DNA of 64,000 nt from Strongylocentrotus droebachiensis (GCA_035222895.1 JAVYIG010002537.1:1-64000), one strand, 5' to 3'; positions 1 to 12,148 are shown, counted from the first letter of the stretch. The notes: a model not told the origin generated them from the letters alone. Made by a program: numbers and translations.

Positions 1-253
1 AAACAGTGGTAACACCTTGTCCATGCACCAGCGGGTACTTCGGTGGGGGATTTCCCTAACCCCGTTCACATTGCGCAAGATCGCGTGCTATACCATAACT
101 TTAAAAAAATTGCGGTCAGGTCGGCTTTGTTCTGTAAAGGAATGCGATTGCAAAGAAATCCTCTATTGATTGATGAGATGGCGGGTGTGAGGGCAGATCC
201 CCCATGGATGTAAGGGGGGGGGGGGTGGGGCGAAACGACCCCCTCCCATCCTA

Positions 254-1045
254 ATGAGAAAAGAACAGGGAAAAGATGTGTATGAAGGGCTAGATAATTA
301 TGTCAGTATTTCGCGGGAAAATACCAATCCCCAATCTTTTTTGGGGAAACAAATTCCCAGGAATGAATGTTTAGACATTTTTTTAATAATTTTGTTTGGA
401 GGGGGGGGGGGGCTACAAAAGAATATCGGTGGCTAAAAATATTGCACCCTTTGCCCCCCCCCCCCCCCCCCACCCTTTCGATCCTTTCTAATTGTCCCCG
501 ATCCACCCCGGATGTTGGTGAGACGCCATGCATTCAAAGTTCTGACGACAAAATTAATATTGTACTGGTATTTTAGCTATGGCGTAATTGTTATGTAAAC
601 TGTTGCCCATAGAGTTGGATCATGCATTCTTACCTCTTTTTATGAAATGATTGTGTCGGTGGGATTATTCACGAAAAAAGGGTAGGAACAAAAAATATCA
701 GAGCTATATGGGCAACATGGTATTTCGATTTATGCACGTGGCTCAAGAAATCCTCTATGTCATGATAACAAATTATTGTAATTCATAACTTTCATTGGAG
801 TGTATTGCGTTGCCTAGAAATAGTCCACTAACAAAAGAAACAAAAACCGCAAACAATGGCTTTCCATGGACCTGTATATTATGTCTCCATGAACGTTGAC
901 AAAGTGTACTATTCGTTTATTTGCTTTGATCATAGGGTTCGGCTATTTGCCTTTCGATATGGAAGAGATTCATTGTTTGAATGCATTAGGGAAAATTATA
1001 ATAATATGTCAAAGGGTAAACTTTTTTAGGACATGATTCTAAACT
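254..1045. repeat. Segmental duplication, copy 1 (empty-site copy)
   Basis: This stretch is matched in order and orientation by 1640-2262 plus 3888-4195. Shared landmarks are the GAGAAAAGAACAGG start, a poly-G run followed by ACAAAA, a poly-C run followed by a CGATCCTTT block, TTTTAGCTATGGC, GGGTAGGAACAAAA, and the block with CAATGGCTTT and CCATGAACGTTGACAA. No protein-coding signal is convincing; the short ORFs here cross homopolymers. At about 698-712 it holds the uninterrupted form of the site where a fold-back element sits in copy 2. Confidence 0.8.
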
Positions 1046-1148
1046 ATTTGCCTTTCGATATGGAAGAGATTCATTGTTTGAAAGCATTTAGGGAAAATTA
1101 TAATAATATGTCAAAGGGTAAACTATTTTAGGACATGATTCTAAACTA
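944..1148. repeat. Two-unit tandem repeat of about 102 bp
   Basis: The block beginning CTATTTGCCTTTCGATATGG and ending GACATGATTCTAAACTA occurs twice head to tail, with a few substitutions and small indels. The second unit leads directly into the CT array at about 1190. Confidence 0.9.
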
Positions 1149-1189
1149 TATTTGTCTCCGTTCATTTCCTCTTCTCTTTTTGTCTCTCA

Positions 1190-1239
1190 CTGTCTCTGAT
1201 CCTTCTCTCCCCCTCTCTCTCTCTCTTTATCTGTCTATG

Positions 1240-1275
<36 letters not shown>

Positions 1276-1435
1276 TCTCTCTCTTTCTCTCTCTCTCCCT
1301 CTCTCCCTCTCTATCTCTCTCCCCCTCTCTCTCTCTCTCCCTCTCTTCTATCTCTCTCACCCTCTCTCTTCCCTCGAACTCCCTCTCTCTTCTCTTCTTT
1401 CTTACCACCCTCCCCCTTATATTTCTTGTTCTTTG
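1190..1435. repeat. CT-rich microsatellite
   Basis: Near-pure CT/CCT dinucleotide and short-motif repeat. The ORF across it encodes only Leu/Ser/Pro low-complexity sequence and is not a gene. Confidence 0.95.
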
Positions 1436-1639
1436 TCACAGAATAACTTATCTATGTCATCCCAAAGTTTCAGTCTTTCTCCTGATATGCATGAAGTTTG
1501 GCAAGCGTTTTTATCCGCTTTGCAACTAATCCAGAGAGGGGTCTATATGCGTGTCTGCAATGTCAGTGTGTCTTGGTCATCAAACTGGTCACCTTCACAA
1601 CAGTATTTTGCATCTTCTGTATCCCAGGCAAAGAATATC

Positions 1640-2262
1640 ATTGAGAAAAGAACAGGAAAAAGATTTGTATGAAGGGCTAGAAATTTCAATATTTCGTGGG
1701 GACCGGGAATTAATGTTGTTGTATAAATTATATTTTCATTCCTACTGAGAGAGAATGGGGAGGGCTAGTGGAATTCCAGATTTTTATTTTTATTTGTTTT
1801 TGTTTGTTTGAGGGGGGGGGGGTGGTTACAAAAAGAATCCAGGTAAAACGTGCACCTTTGTATCCTCACACCCCCCCCCCCCCCCCTCTTTCCTTGTCGA
1901 TCCTTTTTGATGATCCTCGATCCTTCCCGGATGTTTTGGAGTTATGGGGAGAAGCGCGGTGTGACACAATACATTTAAAGTCCTGGCGACAAATCTGCAG
2001 TTTTCGTGGAGAAAATTGTACGACAGTAGTACATATATTTTAGCTATGGCATAATTATGTACACTGATAAAGTTGGAGCATTCTTTCGTACCTCATTATA
2101 TGAATTGATTATGACATTATGATTCAGTTTTGATAGATAAACTTTAATCTTTTATATCAGAGCTTTAGCCATCAATTCAAAGAGTCATAGAGGTTGATCA
2201 ATAAACCCTATTGTCACAATATTTTTCACGAAATAAGGGTAGGAACAAAATATCAGAACTAT
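1640..2262. repeat. Segmental duplication, copy 2 (left part)
   Basis: Diverged copy of the unit at 254-1045, including its poly-G (about 1811) and poly-C (about 1871) tracts. It is interrupted at 2262 by the fold-back element and resumes at 3888. Confidence 0.75.
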
Positions 2263-2263
2263 A

Positions 2264-3887
2264 CAGTGTGTCCCGAAAAAAAACTATACACTTTTGAAAT
2301 GGCTGCCGAATAACAAATATATGATTCTAGGGAAAAGTTATATATATGTATGGAAAGCTCATATACTCAACTTTCATATGACACCAAAAGTTGCGAAAAT
2401 AATTCATGCTCGGGTGAGCACTGCTCACTTTTGTAAAGGGTATGAAAAATTAGGTTGCGCAGGAATTAGCCTTCCAATTTGTGAGAGGTAAATCCTTTGG
2501 AGCTTACGGAATTGAGGATGATATGACCAATTTATGATCAGTTGTGATGAGTTTGGGTTTGCTGAGTGAAATGTTTGGTTTATGGGATTAACATTTTATG
2601 CATGAGTGAACAGGAATTGCATTTTTATTGTAGCACTGTAACTTCCCTGGTAGACTCAGTGGTGTGTTCATGGGAGTCAGGATGAGGTGATGGTACATGT
2701 TGTAATTTCCATGTTACAAAATGTTATTCTCTTACATCTGTGACTTTGAATATAAACCTTCACCCCACATTTCAATTATTGTAAGATTAGTTGAACATCT
2801 CATTGATTTACTCAATACCCAGGTAGGGATAATGTAAATTGAATATTCAAATACGGTTTGTTGAAACAAGGAATGTCCAAGATGTCGGCTAATTATTCTT
2901 CAGGTAAATGGTAACTGAAATGTGGGGTGAAGATTTTTATTCAAAGTCACAAATGCAAAAAAATAACAGTTTGTAACATGGAAATTCCAACATGTACCAT
3001 CACCCCATCCTGACTCTCATGAACACACCACTGAGTCTACCAGGGAAAGTTACAATGCTACAATAAAAAATGAAATTCCTGTTCCGTGCATAAAAGTTTG
3101 GTTTAATAAACCATGAAATTCACTCAGCAAATCATGAATGTATCATATCATCCTCAATGTTGTAAGCTCCAAAGGATTTACCTCTCACAAATTGGAAGGC
3201 TAATTCCTGCGCAACCTAATTTTCACCCCACATTTCAGTTACCATTTACCTGAAGAATAATTAGCCGACATCTTGGACATTCCTTGTTTCAACAAACCGT
3301 ATTTGAATATTCAATTTACATTATCCCTACCTGGGTATTGAGTAAATCAATGAGATGTTCAACTAATCTTACAATAATTGAAATGTGGGGTGAAGGTTTA
3401 TATTCAAAGTCACAGATGTAAGAGAATAACATTTTGTAACATGGAAATTACAACATGTACCATCACCTCATCCTGACTCCCATGAACACACCACTGAGTC
3501 TACCAGGGAAGTTACAGTGCTACAATAAAAATGCAATTCCTGTTCACTCATGCATAAAATGTTAATCCCATAAACCAAACATTTCACTCAGCAAACCCAA
3601 ACTCATCACAACTGATCATAAATTGGTCATATCATCCTCAATTCCGTAAGCTCCAAAGGATTTACCTCTCACAAATTGGAAGGCTAATTCCTGCGCAACC
3701 TAATTTTCATACCCTTTACAAAAGTGAGCAGTGCTCACCCAAGCATGAATTATGTTCAAACTTTTTGGTGTCATATGAAATTTGAGTATATGAGCTTTCC
3801 ATACATATAAAACTTTTCCCCCTAGAATCATATATTTGTTATTCGGCAGCCATTTCAAAAGTGTATAGTTTTTTTCGGGACACACTG
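2264..3887. mobile_element. 1.6 kb fold-back DNA element with TA target duplication
   Basis: The ends are inverted copies starting CAGTGTGTCCCGAAAAAA (left) and ending TTTTTTCGGGACACACTG (right), each flanked by TA. The inverted arms are several hundred bases long (about 2264-2900 against 3230-3887). Between them (about 2925-3220) lies a third, more diverged copy in the orientation of the right arm. No transposase ORF is present, so this is non-autonomous. A TA duplication fits Tc1/mariner-type mobilisation, which is inference. Confidence 0.85.
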
Positions 3888-4195
3888 TATGGGCAACAGC
3901 GTATTTTGATTTGTGCACGTGGCTCCAGAAATCCCCCTACGTCATCATAAGAAGTGCATATCATTGCTTTATTATTATTGGAATGTATTGCCCCACGCTT
4001 GGAAATGGGGGAATGGGTCCATCAACAAAAGAAATAATAAAACTCAAACAATGGCTTTATATCTATCTCCATGAACGTTGACAATTTGTAGTATTAGTTT
4101 ATTTGCATTGATCAGAGGGTTCGGCTATTTGCTTTCGATATGGGAGGGATTCATTGTCTGAATGCTTTTTTATGAAAATTGCCTATGTCAAAAGG
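3888..4195. repeat. Segmental duplication, copy 2 (right part)
   Basis: Continues the unit interrupted at 2262. It matches about 706-1020 of copy 1 (TATGGGCAAC, GTGCACGTGGCTC, CCATGAACGTTGACAA, GAGGGATTCATTG). Confidence 0.75.
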
Positions 4196-5728
4196 GGACA
4201 CAATTAATCCAATATCATATTACTCTCCTCGGAAATTAAAAAGAAAAGGAGAAACAAGGTTGAAATACAATAGTACACATTTCATGATCTAAATTAATTT
4301 CAGGTGTGTACCGAATGATAATGAAACGCCGCATAGATTACTAATGAAGGGAAGGGCGGGGGGGGGGGGGGGCAGGGGGTGATCCCCTTTATATAGGTTC
4401 GCACAGAAGGGGAGGCAATAAGACCCCTTCTCAGTCTCTTTGTAGGACCGATCTACGCCAGATGAGACATGACGCAATGCCCAATCGTCTCATATATAGT
4501 TCTTAGATATTGAGCTCCGAGGGGGGAATCCCGAGTGCAACAATGTCCTCTATGAATACAGATTACGCAATCCGTATGACTGTCGCGTATCGCCCTATAA
4601 GGTCATTTTAATGATTTTTTGTTTAAATAGATATCTCCAGGATTTGCTATGGTTGTATAGATGCATAATGATTTTGTCATTTGTGTGCCAAAGCATCAGT
4701 GAGTATGAACTGGTTTCTGTAAGTAAGGGTGTTTTCACATACTGTAATATACGGTAATCGCTCTTAAACGTGGACAGTGTTGACAAACAAGAAAAGAAAG
4801 ATAGAAAACAAAACAGAAAGGTTATCCCATTTGGGTGGGGGAGCCTTATCGCGAGTGAGTGATATACATATATTCTTTACATTAAAATATTAAATGCAAG
4901 AAACTGTTGAAATATTGCGCTATTTACAGTAGAACAAAATACAGGGGTGGGAAATTAGCAGATCGTTGGAGGAAAAGAGGAAGTAGCTTTTATTAAACCA
5001 AACGATGCAATTATAACAACATTATCACGATGGAATATGTTTTCAAATGAAATGGTCTAGTCTTACATGTGATAACAAGAATCATAGACGATTGTAACAT
5101 TTAAAAAACCGATTGTATCAGTCACATCTATGAGATGATAATTCAAGGTTCAATTTATTTTGTATTTCTTGTGCAAAACATAATACAATGAATAGATATA
5201 TTACAAAAAATATACAATGAAACAACACAAATATAATAGTAATGACACGAAAAAACAGACTTAACTACAAGCAGAGTTTGTTGACGTATTATTTCCTTAG
5301 AGGCTGTTTTACAATAAGTCTTGAAAACAAGGTATATATAGAATATTATCTGGTAGATAATTCGAGGTCGGTGACAGGGAACCTTGGGGGGGGGGGGGGG
5401 GGGGGGGGGTAATAAGTCACCAATAATGATATCAGATATGTAGACCATGAACGTTTTCATGGTATTGACCGTGACTTAATTGCGGATGGCGCCCTCCTCC
5501 GGCACTGAACAGAATAAAACCTGTCAAAGTGAGAGGGCTTTAATAAATGCCTCTCGCCTCATCGAGTGGTTATGTAAAATCTAATTTGGCTAACGACAGG
5601 TTTGGCAAGGCATACACATTGCAAATAAATTCAATTAGAATATGATGTTATTCATATTGTTAAAATAGGCATTCCTACATATCTCGTAAAATGTAAAATG
5701 ATGACAAAGTATTAGGACCTTCTCTATC

Positions 5729-5734
<6 letters not shown>
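4196..5734. other. Intergenic, no gene seen
   Basis: AT-rich sequence without convincing coding potential. It contains a G-rich run near 4359 and an uninterrupted run of 24 G at 5386-5409. Confidence 0.6.
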
Positions 5735-5769
<35 letters not shown>

Positions 5770-5970
5770 TCTACAAATTTTTGTTCATCTCTCTGTCAAC
5801 TCTCTATTCCTATAATTATTCATCCATCTCCCAAATATGACATACAATGATGCGGTTCGACGACCCTCTGTCTCTCCATCCAGGCACCATGATCGGGTGC
5901 AATGATCGGTGACCCTTCCACTCTACTTATCTAACTCCCTTCTTCTCTTTCTCTATATATTTAGTAGTAT

Positions 5971-6032
<62 letters not shown>

Positions 6033-6257
6033 CCTCTCTCTCCCCTCTCACCTCTCTCTTTCTCTCTCCCATTCTCTCAGTCTCTCTAATTCTCTTTCCA
6101 TCTCTCTCCCTCCCCCTCTCTCTTTTCCTCTTCCTTGTCTACCCCCGATATCCCTCTGTCATCTTCTCCCGTCAATGATCCCGGGTGCAACGATCGGTGA
6201 TCCCTCCCCTCTACTTATTCTCCCTTCTTCTCTTTCTCTGTATATTGAGTAGAATCT

Positions 6258-6341
<84 letters not shown>

Positions 6342-6360
6342 CCCCTCTCTCTTTTCATCT
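5735..6360. repeat. CT arrays inside a tandem duplication
   Basis: CT runs occur at about 5735-5765, 5968-6130 and 6258-6345. The last two sit in tandem copies of a unit of about 290 bp that begins with a GATCGGGTGCAATGATCGGTGA-like sequence and then CTCTACTTAT. A third start of the unit is at about 6447. ORFs here are Ser/Leu or Arg/Glu low-complexity artefacts. Confidence 0.85.
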
Positions 6361-6420
6361 TCCTTGTCTACCTCCTCTTTCCCTCTGTCATCTTCCCCGT
6401 CAATGATCCCGGTTCGTTGA

Positions 6421-7318
6421 CCAATCTCCTCAGCGGCAGACACCACGATCGGGTGCAACGATCGGTGTCTTCACGGGTATCAATCAACCTAGTGGGCTGC
6501 CGTTCCTCATAATGGCTTCTTAAGACAGTTTGATACCAGAGCCATGCTGGCAAAATAATGCTCTCTTGATGTCACAAGAATAAGTGATGTTGTGGAGACG
6601 CACGTGACGTTATCTTTTCACGTCGCGAGGGGAGGTGACGATAGAGCATTGATCTTCATTTAGACGAGTTTTTTGCTTTTTTGGAACTCGTCCTTGTCCT
6701 TCGCAACATGCACAAGGCTAACCAAGACGTCTTGTGCTTTATATTACCATGAAGAATAAGGGGATACAATTGTTCACGTACATTAACGATTCGATTCATG
6801 AATTCCTATGTGTACACTGCATGCAGTGAAGGTTGGATAAACACATTTGTTTCAAGGTTTCCATAAAAGTCTTCTGTTCAATCCCAACGTGAGATGGACA
6901 GTACAATATAAGAACATAAATGACACTCTGAAGGGGGGGGGGTTCTTTTCGGCTTCATACCATGGTATTCGTTTCAAGATAGGGTCTAGAATAACCCTTA
7001 AAAGTGCTGATGGACTCGGCTGAGAGATTACTCAAAGTTGTGAACATGGACCTTTTCTGTCGCTCTTGACAAGCTATGAGCTCTCACCTGCCTCCGATTT
7101 CGGATTCCTCTTATTCACGTTATAGTTTAGGCTTAGTGCTAGGCTTTAATGAATAATTTCATGTAACTTATTGTGTTGAAAATGAATAGAAAAGTAAATA
7201 AGTGATTACTATATAAATGCATTTGCCAAAATCATATTCTAAAGTATTGTGTCAAAGTGATCCATAATGCACATAGGGACAGAGTGAGATATCATTGCAG
7301 GGACAGTACTACAGGAGA
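6421..7318. other. GPCR 5' flank, candidate promoter and 5' UTR
   Basis: No coding exon seen. The sequence ACAGGAGA|GTAAGT ends at 7318 and could be the donor of a short 5' UTR intron running to 7506. No TATA box or initiator can be assigned with confidence. Confidence 0.3.
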
Positions 7319-7506
7319 GTAAGTAGTGTCTGATTAGTTCCACTCATTTATTTTCTCCAAAAAAAATGCAATGAAGGTGACAACCCTCTAAGGAAATTCG
7401 ATTGCCTAAATGTTTTGCATTTTCTAATTTTATGAAGATTGATAACGTACATATTCCTCATATTGATTCTATTTCTATTTTTGTCTTCCTTCATTTTACT
7501 TTCCAG
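7319..7506 (+). other. Candidate 5' UTR intron of the GPCR gene
   Basis: A GTAAGT donor at 7319 pairs with a pyrimidine-rich acceptor ending TTTACTTTCCAG at 7506, giving an intron of 188 bp. The acceptor is strong. The donor is the nearest good match and other upstream donors are possible. Splicing here would remove the 38 in-frame codons before the preferred ATG. Confidence 0.45.
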
Positions 7507-7515
7507 TTTGTTGAA

Positions 7516-8916
7516 ATGTCATGGACTACGCAGATACCGGAGTCAGTCTATGCCAATGAACATCCGCTCCTGCACCTCAACATGAGCTCCAGAGAGACGA
7601 CGGAGTCCGCTGCCATCGAGCAAGGTGCCTCGCTCTCGACGAAGATAGCAGCTTTGTCTCTTCTGCCCGTAGTTATCATCTGTGGACTGTTCGGCAATGT
7701 GCTGGTGTGCCGAGCCGTGTTCCGCTTCCAGAAACTCCGATGCGTCGCGAATACGTTCATCGTATCGCTGGCGGTGTGCGACCTGTGTGTATGCGGTATC
7801 ATCATGCCCTTCGCAGCCTACCAGGAACTGACCAGCGACAAAAAATGGCACCTCGGTCCAGTCATCTGCAACATCTGGGTGGCACTCGACGTCCTGCTCT
7901 GCACGGCGTCCATTTGGAACTTGTGCGTGATTGCTCTGGACCGTTGTATGGCTATCACCAACCCCGTCTGGTACGTGAACAGACGGACACCCCTCATGGC
8001 GGCTGTAGCCATATCCTCAGCCTGGGGTCTCTCGCTTCTACTGAGTGTCATGGTCCTCTTGCTCATGGATAACTTTGCGGATAGCGCGGACTATTCTTGT
8101 CAAGTTGCACCCAAACCAACCATAGCTGTAATTTCTTCATCCGTGACATTTTACATCCCTTGTTTCATTGTAGTTGCGGTTTATATCAAGATCTTTTTGG
8201 CAGCACGGCGCCATCTACGGGGGAAGTCGATCAGGGCGGCTATCTCAACCATGCACCATGGGAGACCGTCGGTAGCGTGTAAGGAGAAACAGCCCAAATC
8301 CAGCAGCTCGGAAACACACGAAAATGGCCACGCCGAACCGCTGTGTTCCTCTCCAGACGAGAACAAAAACCCAGTAAAATATGCGAAAGGAAACTGCGAG
8401 CTGCAACTTCCTAATGTAGCGTGTTCATCCAACAACGGACACTCTCCAAATTCTCTCAGACCGCCTCCTGCGTCCGTCACGTCAATAAGTAGCATCAAAC
8501 GGACATCATTCAACCTGACCGTACCCGAGCCATCTGTTTCTCCTGATGACGGGTTTTCAGGCGCTGACAATTCCGGCATCAACGAGGTCCCGCGTTCACC
8601 TCGGAGATCGTTGACGCCATTTTCCTTCAAATACCCGAGGCCCAAGATACACCGTATTTCAGTAACGCGGGAACGACGTGCAGCTGCTGTGCTCGCGGTG
8701 GTCATCGGCGTCTTCATTTGCTGTTGGCTTCCGTTTTTCATTGTTTACGTCATCATCGGAGTGTGTGAGAGTTGTAACGTGACGAACGTAACTTTTCAAG
8801 TGCTCACGTGGTTAGGATGGTGTAATTCGATTCTCAATCCCCTCATCTATACAGTCTTCAACCTCGACTTCAGACATGCGTTCCGAAAAATTCTCCTTGA
8901 CGTTCCGTGCAAGTGA
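7516..8916 (+). CDS. Amine-type class A (rhodopsin-family) GPCR, single coding exon
   Basis: Plasma-membrane receptor of 466 residues, probably for a biogenic amine. TM1 has GN (N61, 1.50), TM2 has LAVCD (D89, 2.50), TM3 has C118 and the amine-binding Asp D125 (3.32). W170 marks TM4 and C195 is the ECL2 disulphide partner. TM5 has S207, S208 and T211 (5.42, 5.43, 5.46) before P215. TM6 has CWLPFF (403-408). TM7 has WLGWCNS and NPLIY (441-445), with W435 at 7.43 as in D1-like receptors. The third intracellular loop is long (about 229-388) and the tail is short with a near-terminal Cys. N22 and N421/N424 are N-glycosylation sequons. The DRY motif reads D142-R143-C144, which is unusual. The ORF is open upstream to 7402, but a strong splice acceptor ends at 7506, so I chose the ATG at 7516 (G at -3). 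Dopamine, adrenergic-like and octopamine/tyramine receptors are all possible; the ligand is not decidable here. Confidence 0.93.
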   Translation: MSWTTQIPESVYANEHPLLHLNMSSRETTESAAIEQGASLSTKIAALSLLPVVIICGLFGNVLVCRAVFRFQKLRCVANTFIVSLAVCDLCVCGIIMPFAAYQELTSDKKWHLGPVICNIWVALDVLLCTASIWNLCVIALDRCMAITNPVWYVNRRTPLMAAVAISSAWGLSLLLSVMVLLLMDNFADSADYSCQVAPKPTIAVISSSVTFYIPCFIVVAVYIKIFLAARRHLRGKSIRAAISTMHHGRPSVACKEKQPKSSSSETHENGHAEPLCSSPDENKNPVKYAKGNCELQLPNVACSSNNGHSPNSLRPPPASVTSISSIKRTSFNLTVPEPSVSPDDGFSGADNSGINEVPRSPRRSLTPFSFKYPRPKIHRISVTRERRAAAVLAVVIGVFICCWLPFFIVYVIIGVCESCNVTNVTFQVLTWLGWCNSILNPLIYTVFNLDFRHAFRKILLDVPCK

Positions 8917-10398
8917 AAGTTATCGACTGTTTTGATGAATATATTGTTAACTATCACCGATCTTGCATTACAGAGTTTTGAAATCCATTGCTTCCACTAC
9001 CATTGACTATATACATGGACTATGAACATGATGAAGTACATTGTCTTTTGACGTGATTGAGAAGAGAGAAAAGTACATTTGATTTATTCGTGTGAAAAGG
9101 TGACAAATTTCCAATGCTACCCCTCGTTTTCGTCACGCTGAGCAAGTGCAACTATTACAGCCCTCGCAAGGCGTAGAAGGAACGAGGGTGACGCCCCCTC
9201 CCCCCTTCATTCAAAGATCATGTCGGTAGATTTTGATTTATGTTTCGAGCCATTTCGTCAAGATGAATAATTTTTTTAAATCGCATTTCACTCCTGAATT
9301 GACCTCATTGTACAAGTATTGCGAAAGGAACACTTTGTGAAATTAAAATGGACGATCCTTGTGCGGCTGCATCTGCACCTCGAACGATCAGAGTTATCTG
9401 AGCTATTTCTATGTTTAATTTGAGCTGTAATTCTGGGGCAGTTTGGGCACCATGATAGGTCGGGAAGCAATGAAAATTACCTTGACAATCACTGGAGTAG
9501 CTTTAAAGTTAATTAGTTAACCATGTACCAATGTTTAAATACCTCTTTATGATTATTTTTAGTAGTTCCGTACCTACGATCTTGAGAGACACAGGGGGCC
9601 TCGTGAATGACCTTTCAGCGACAGGCGAAAAAGCTTGATCATTATAGAAAAAGGAGAGAAAGGAAAAGAAAGTGAGAAAAGGGTAGCTTACGAAAATGAT
9701 ACGACCCCTCACATCCCCCGCCCCTTTGTCACATTACTGACCATCATGTTTGTACCATTGATACGCAACATTACTGTATTTTGCTTTCATTTCCTGTCAT
9801 ATTGGAGAAGAGCGAAAGCCACAACAATTCCGAATCGAGCAGACAGAATTGATTGGAAGTGTAGTGTCAATTCAATGTTGTCGTGAATCACGTCTGCTGC
9901 CACCTTTTAAGTTCCACTGCACGCAATGTGATTTCTCTTTTCTTGTCATAGCATCGAACGAGTTAGGTTTTATTCGACAGGCCCGTGAGACTTCTTTATT
10001 TGTTTACTTTAATGTATTCTATTATTGTTTCCTTTTTACGATCTCTTTAATGTTGTCATTTTTTTTTATTGATTTATTGATTTTTACTCAGTTTTTTACA
10101 TTATGACCTTACGTGAAATGATATAAATCGCCTTTTATAAACTATAGACCATGTTAATTTTCCTGTGTGTGTAATTTTGTTTATTCGATAATTAATAATA
10201 TGATAATATGGTATAAATGTCTTAAATTGAGTGGTCACCATTTAATTCATTACTGGGGTTATTAGCGTACCCGATGTCAAAATCATTGACCATTAATAAA
10301 CGATTATGAATCGCCTTCACAATTAGACAAATAAAAACCTCTCGTGTGACAGTGCTTTGTAATAATAAGAAAATATTCAAATAAAGGGAAGACATAAA
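8917..10398 (+). other. Presumed GPCR 3' UTR and downstream flank
   Basis: AT-rich, with no coding signal. Candidate poly(A) signals AATAAA occur at 10295-10300 and again near 10330 and 10380, so the 3' UTR could be about 1.4 kb. No nearer canonical signal stood out. Confidence 0.35.
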
Positions 10399-10460
10399 TA
10401 AGAGAGAGAGAGAGAGTGAAAAAGAGAGAGGGTGAAAGAAAGAGAGAGAGAGAGTGAAAT

Positions 10461-10499
<39 letters not shown>

Positions 10500-10535
10500 A
10501 AGAAAGAAATAAAGAGAGAGAAAGAGTGTGCGTTT
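10399..10535. repeat. GA-rich microsatellite
   Basis: Runs of GAGAGA interrupted by GTGAAA and AAAGAAAG. Confidence 0.95.
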
Positions 10536-10687
10536 GCGTATGTGTAAATATTTTGTGATCTTATATTTAAAGCAAAACGGGATTAATTATCAAATCATTG
10601 TAAATTTTTGTTTTTTTTACATAAGAGTGCATAAAAAAGACATTTCATAATGCATTCATTGCTACTGACGTGACTTTTTCGTTTTAA

Positions 10688-11220
10688 AGGTACTATGTCC
10701 CTTTTGCAGCCAACCTCAAATGCTGTAGAACTTTGCAGGAATTATGAATATGTCATGTATGTCCTATCTGTGAAATTTAAACGTTAGCAGTGTCCTCATA
10801 TTCAAATTATGCAAGGAAGCCCGTTTACTTGCTAGACTTCACTGTCAGACACTATTGAGTGACTGACTGTTTTTTTTTCTTCTTTGGTAATAACATACAT
10901 GAAAAGAGTTGTAAAGGGTACATGAGCATTTGTCTACATCAATAACCCACTTCTTGTGATGGTCAAGATTAAACTGATTGAATCTTTGCGCAGCATAAAA
11001 CGTATGACCATTCGGTACAATTGTCTGAAAATCAAGACTATTACTTTTGGGCTCTATAGCCCTAAAGTCGATTTGACAACTAATAGTCGTTATTTTCACA
11101 CTTGAAGACGTTTTCAACCCCCACCTTTTTTTGGGAAGTTCTAAATTAGTATTATCTTTCAAATGCAGTTGGAATATAACTTTTTCATTTTTTTGGGCCT
11201 GCAAATGGGACATAGTACCT
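10688..11220. mobile_element. MITE, TTAA-flanked, about 533 bp
   Basis: The left end AGGTACTATGTCCC is matched inverted by GGGACATAGTACCT at the right end. TTAA flanks both sides (10684-10687 and 11221-11224). A TTAA target site is typical of piggyBac-type transposition. The minus ORF inside (10845-11213) has no recognisable domain. Confidence 0.85.
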
Positions 11221-11234
11221 TTAAGAGAAGACTA

Positions 11235-12148
11235 CACTGTAAAAAAATAATAGTCGAAATAACTCAATAAAATTGAGGAAAAGAATTGCCTTATTTTTAT
11301 TAAGTAAATATTACCTACGGCATCTTAAGTAGAATTTACTTATTTTGCTGAATAAATTTTTACTCAGTTAAATCGAGTTACATTAACGTAAATAATTTAA
11401 GTATTGTAATCATTTTAGATAATTAAAAAAAAGCTATGATAGGATTACATATTGCACGATTTGGTACCCATCTAATCTAACAAGTAACATCCACTAATCA
11501 TTCACTACTTCTATTTAAGATTTAACCGTATATATATATCTACCACCATCACAAACTATTACATACGCTTTAATTCGACACATATTGAAAGGCTCCAAAT
11601 TTTATATATACTTGATCGTAGCATCTTAAAAGGAAAATTGGTTGGCACTTTCCTGAAATATCAAGTTTTTATTTGTTTTGAACTGGGTAACAATTAAAAA
11701 TTGTCTTGTCTTTGCTTAGCCATGTTAAATGAATTAGTAAATGTTTTAAAGTCCTTAAATTTTCATTCAACCACAAAAAAGAATTGTTTTATTTAAAAAA
11801 GAGTTTAATTTGGTCTTAATGGATATTCATAAATTATGTAAATATTTCTATTACGCACTGCATCGGTCCTTACTTTAAAAAGATGAGAATAATCAACATA
11901 AATTGTTTGAGTAATACGTATAATTTCTGATTTTGAGTTAAAATTACTAAATTAATACAAGCTGAAATTACTTAAAGTTCTTAAGTATTTGATTTTACTT
12001 AAATATTCCACGTATGTTCTACTAAATTGAAAGTTTGAGTTAGCAAGACTTAAATATAGTGCGTATGTGGCAAAACTAATGTTTTCAAGTAAATTCTACA
12101 TGGAAAAAATACGTAAAAATTACCAATAAACAAATTCTTTTTACAGTG
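11235..12148. mobile_element. AT-rich MITE, TA-flanked, about 914 bp
   Basis: It begins CACTGTAAAAAAA and ends TTTTTACAGTG, with TA on both sides. The interior is very AT-rich, repeats TTAAGTA/TACTTAA-like motifs and has no transposase ORF. Confidence 0.75.

Noticed and set aside
1135..1446. ORF of about 100 codons
   Set aside because: It is a CT microsatellite read as Leu/Ser/Pro; the same applies to 5909-6178, 6159-6458, 6185-6406 and 27287-27656.
7402..7515. In-frame N-terminal extension of the GPCR
   Set aside because: A strong splice acceptor ends at 7506 inside it, and the residues show no receptor-like or signal-peptide feature that requires them.
8181..8741. 186-codon minus-strand ORF
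   Set aside because: Antisense to the GPCR, which has a full set of family motifs in the plus frame. Other short ORFs overlapping 7516-8916 are also shadows.
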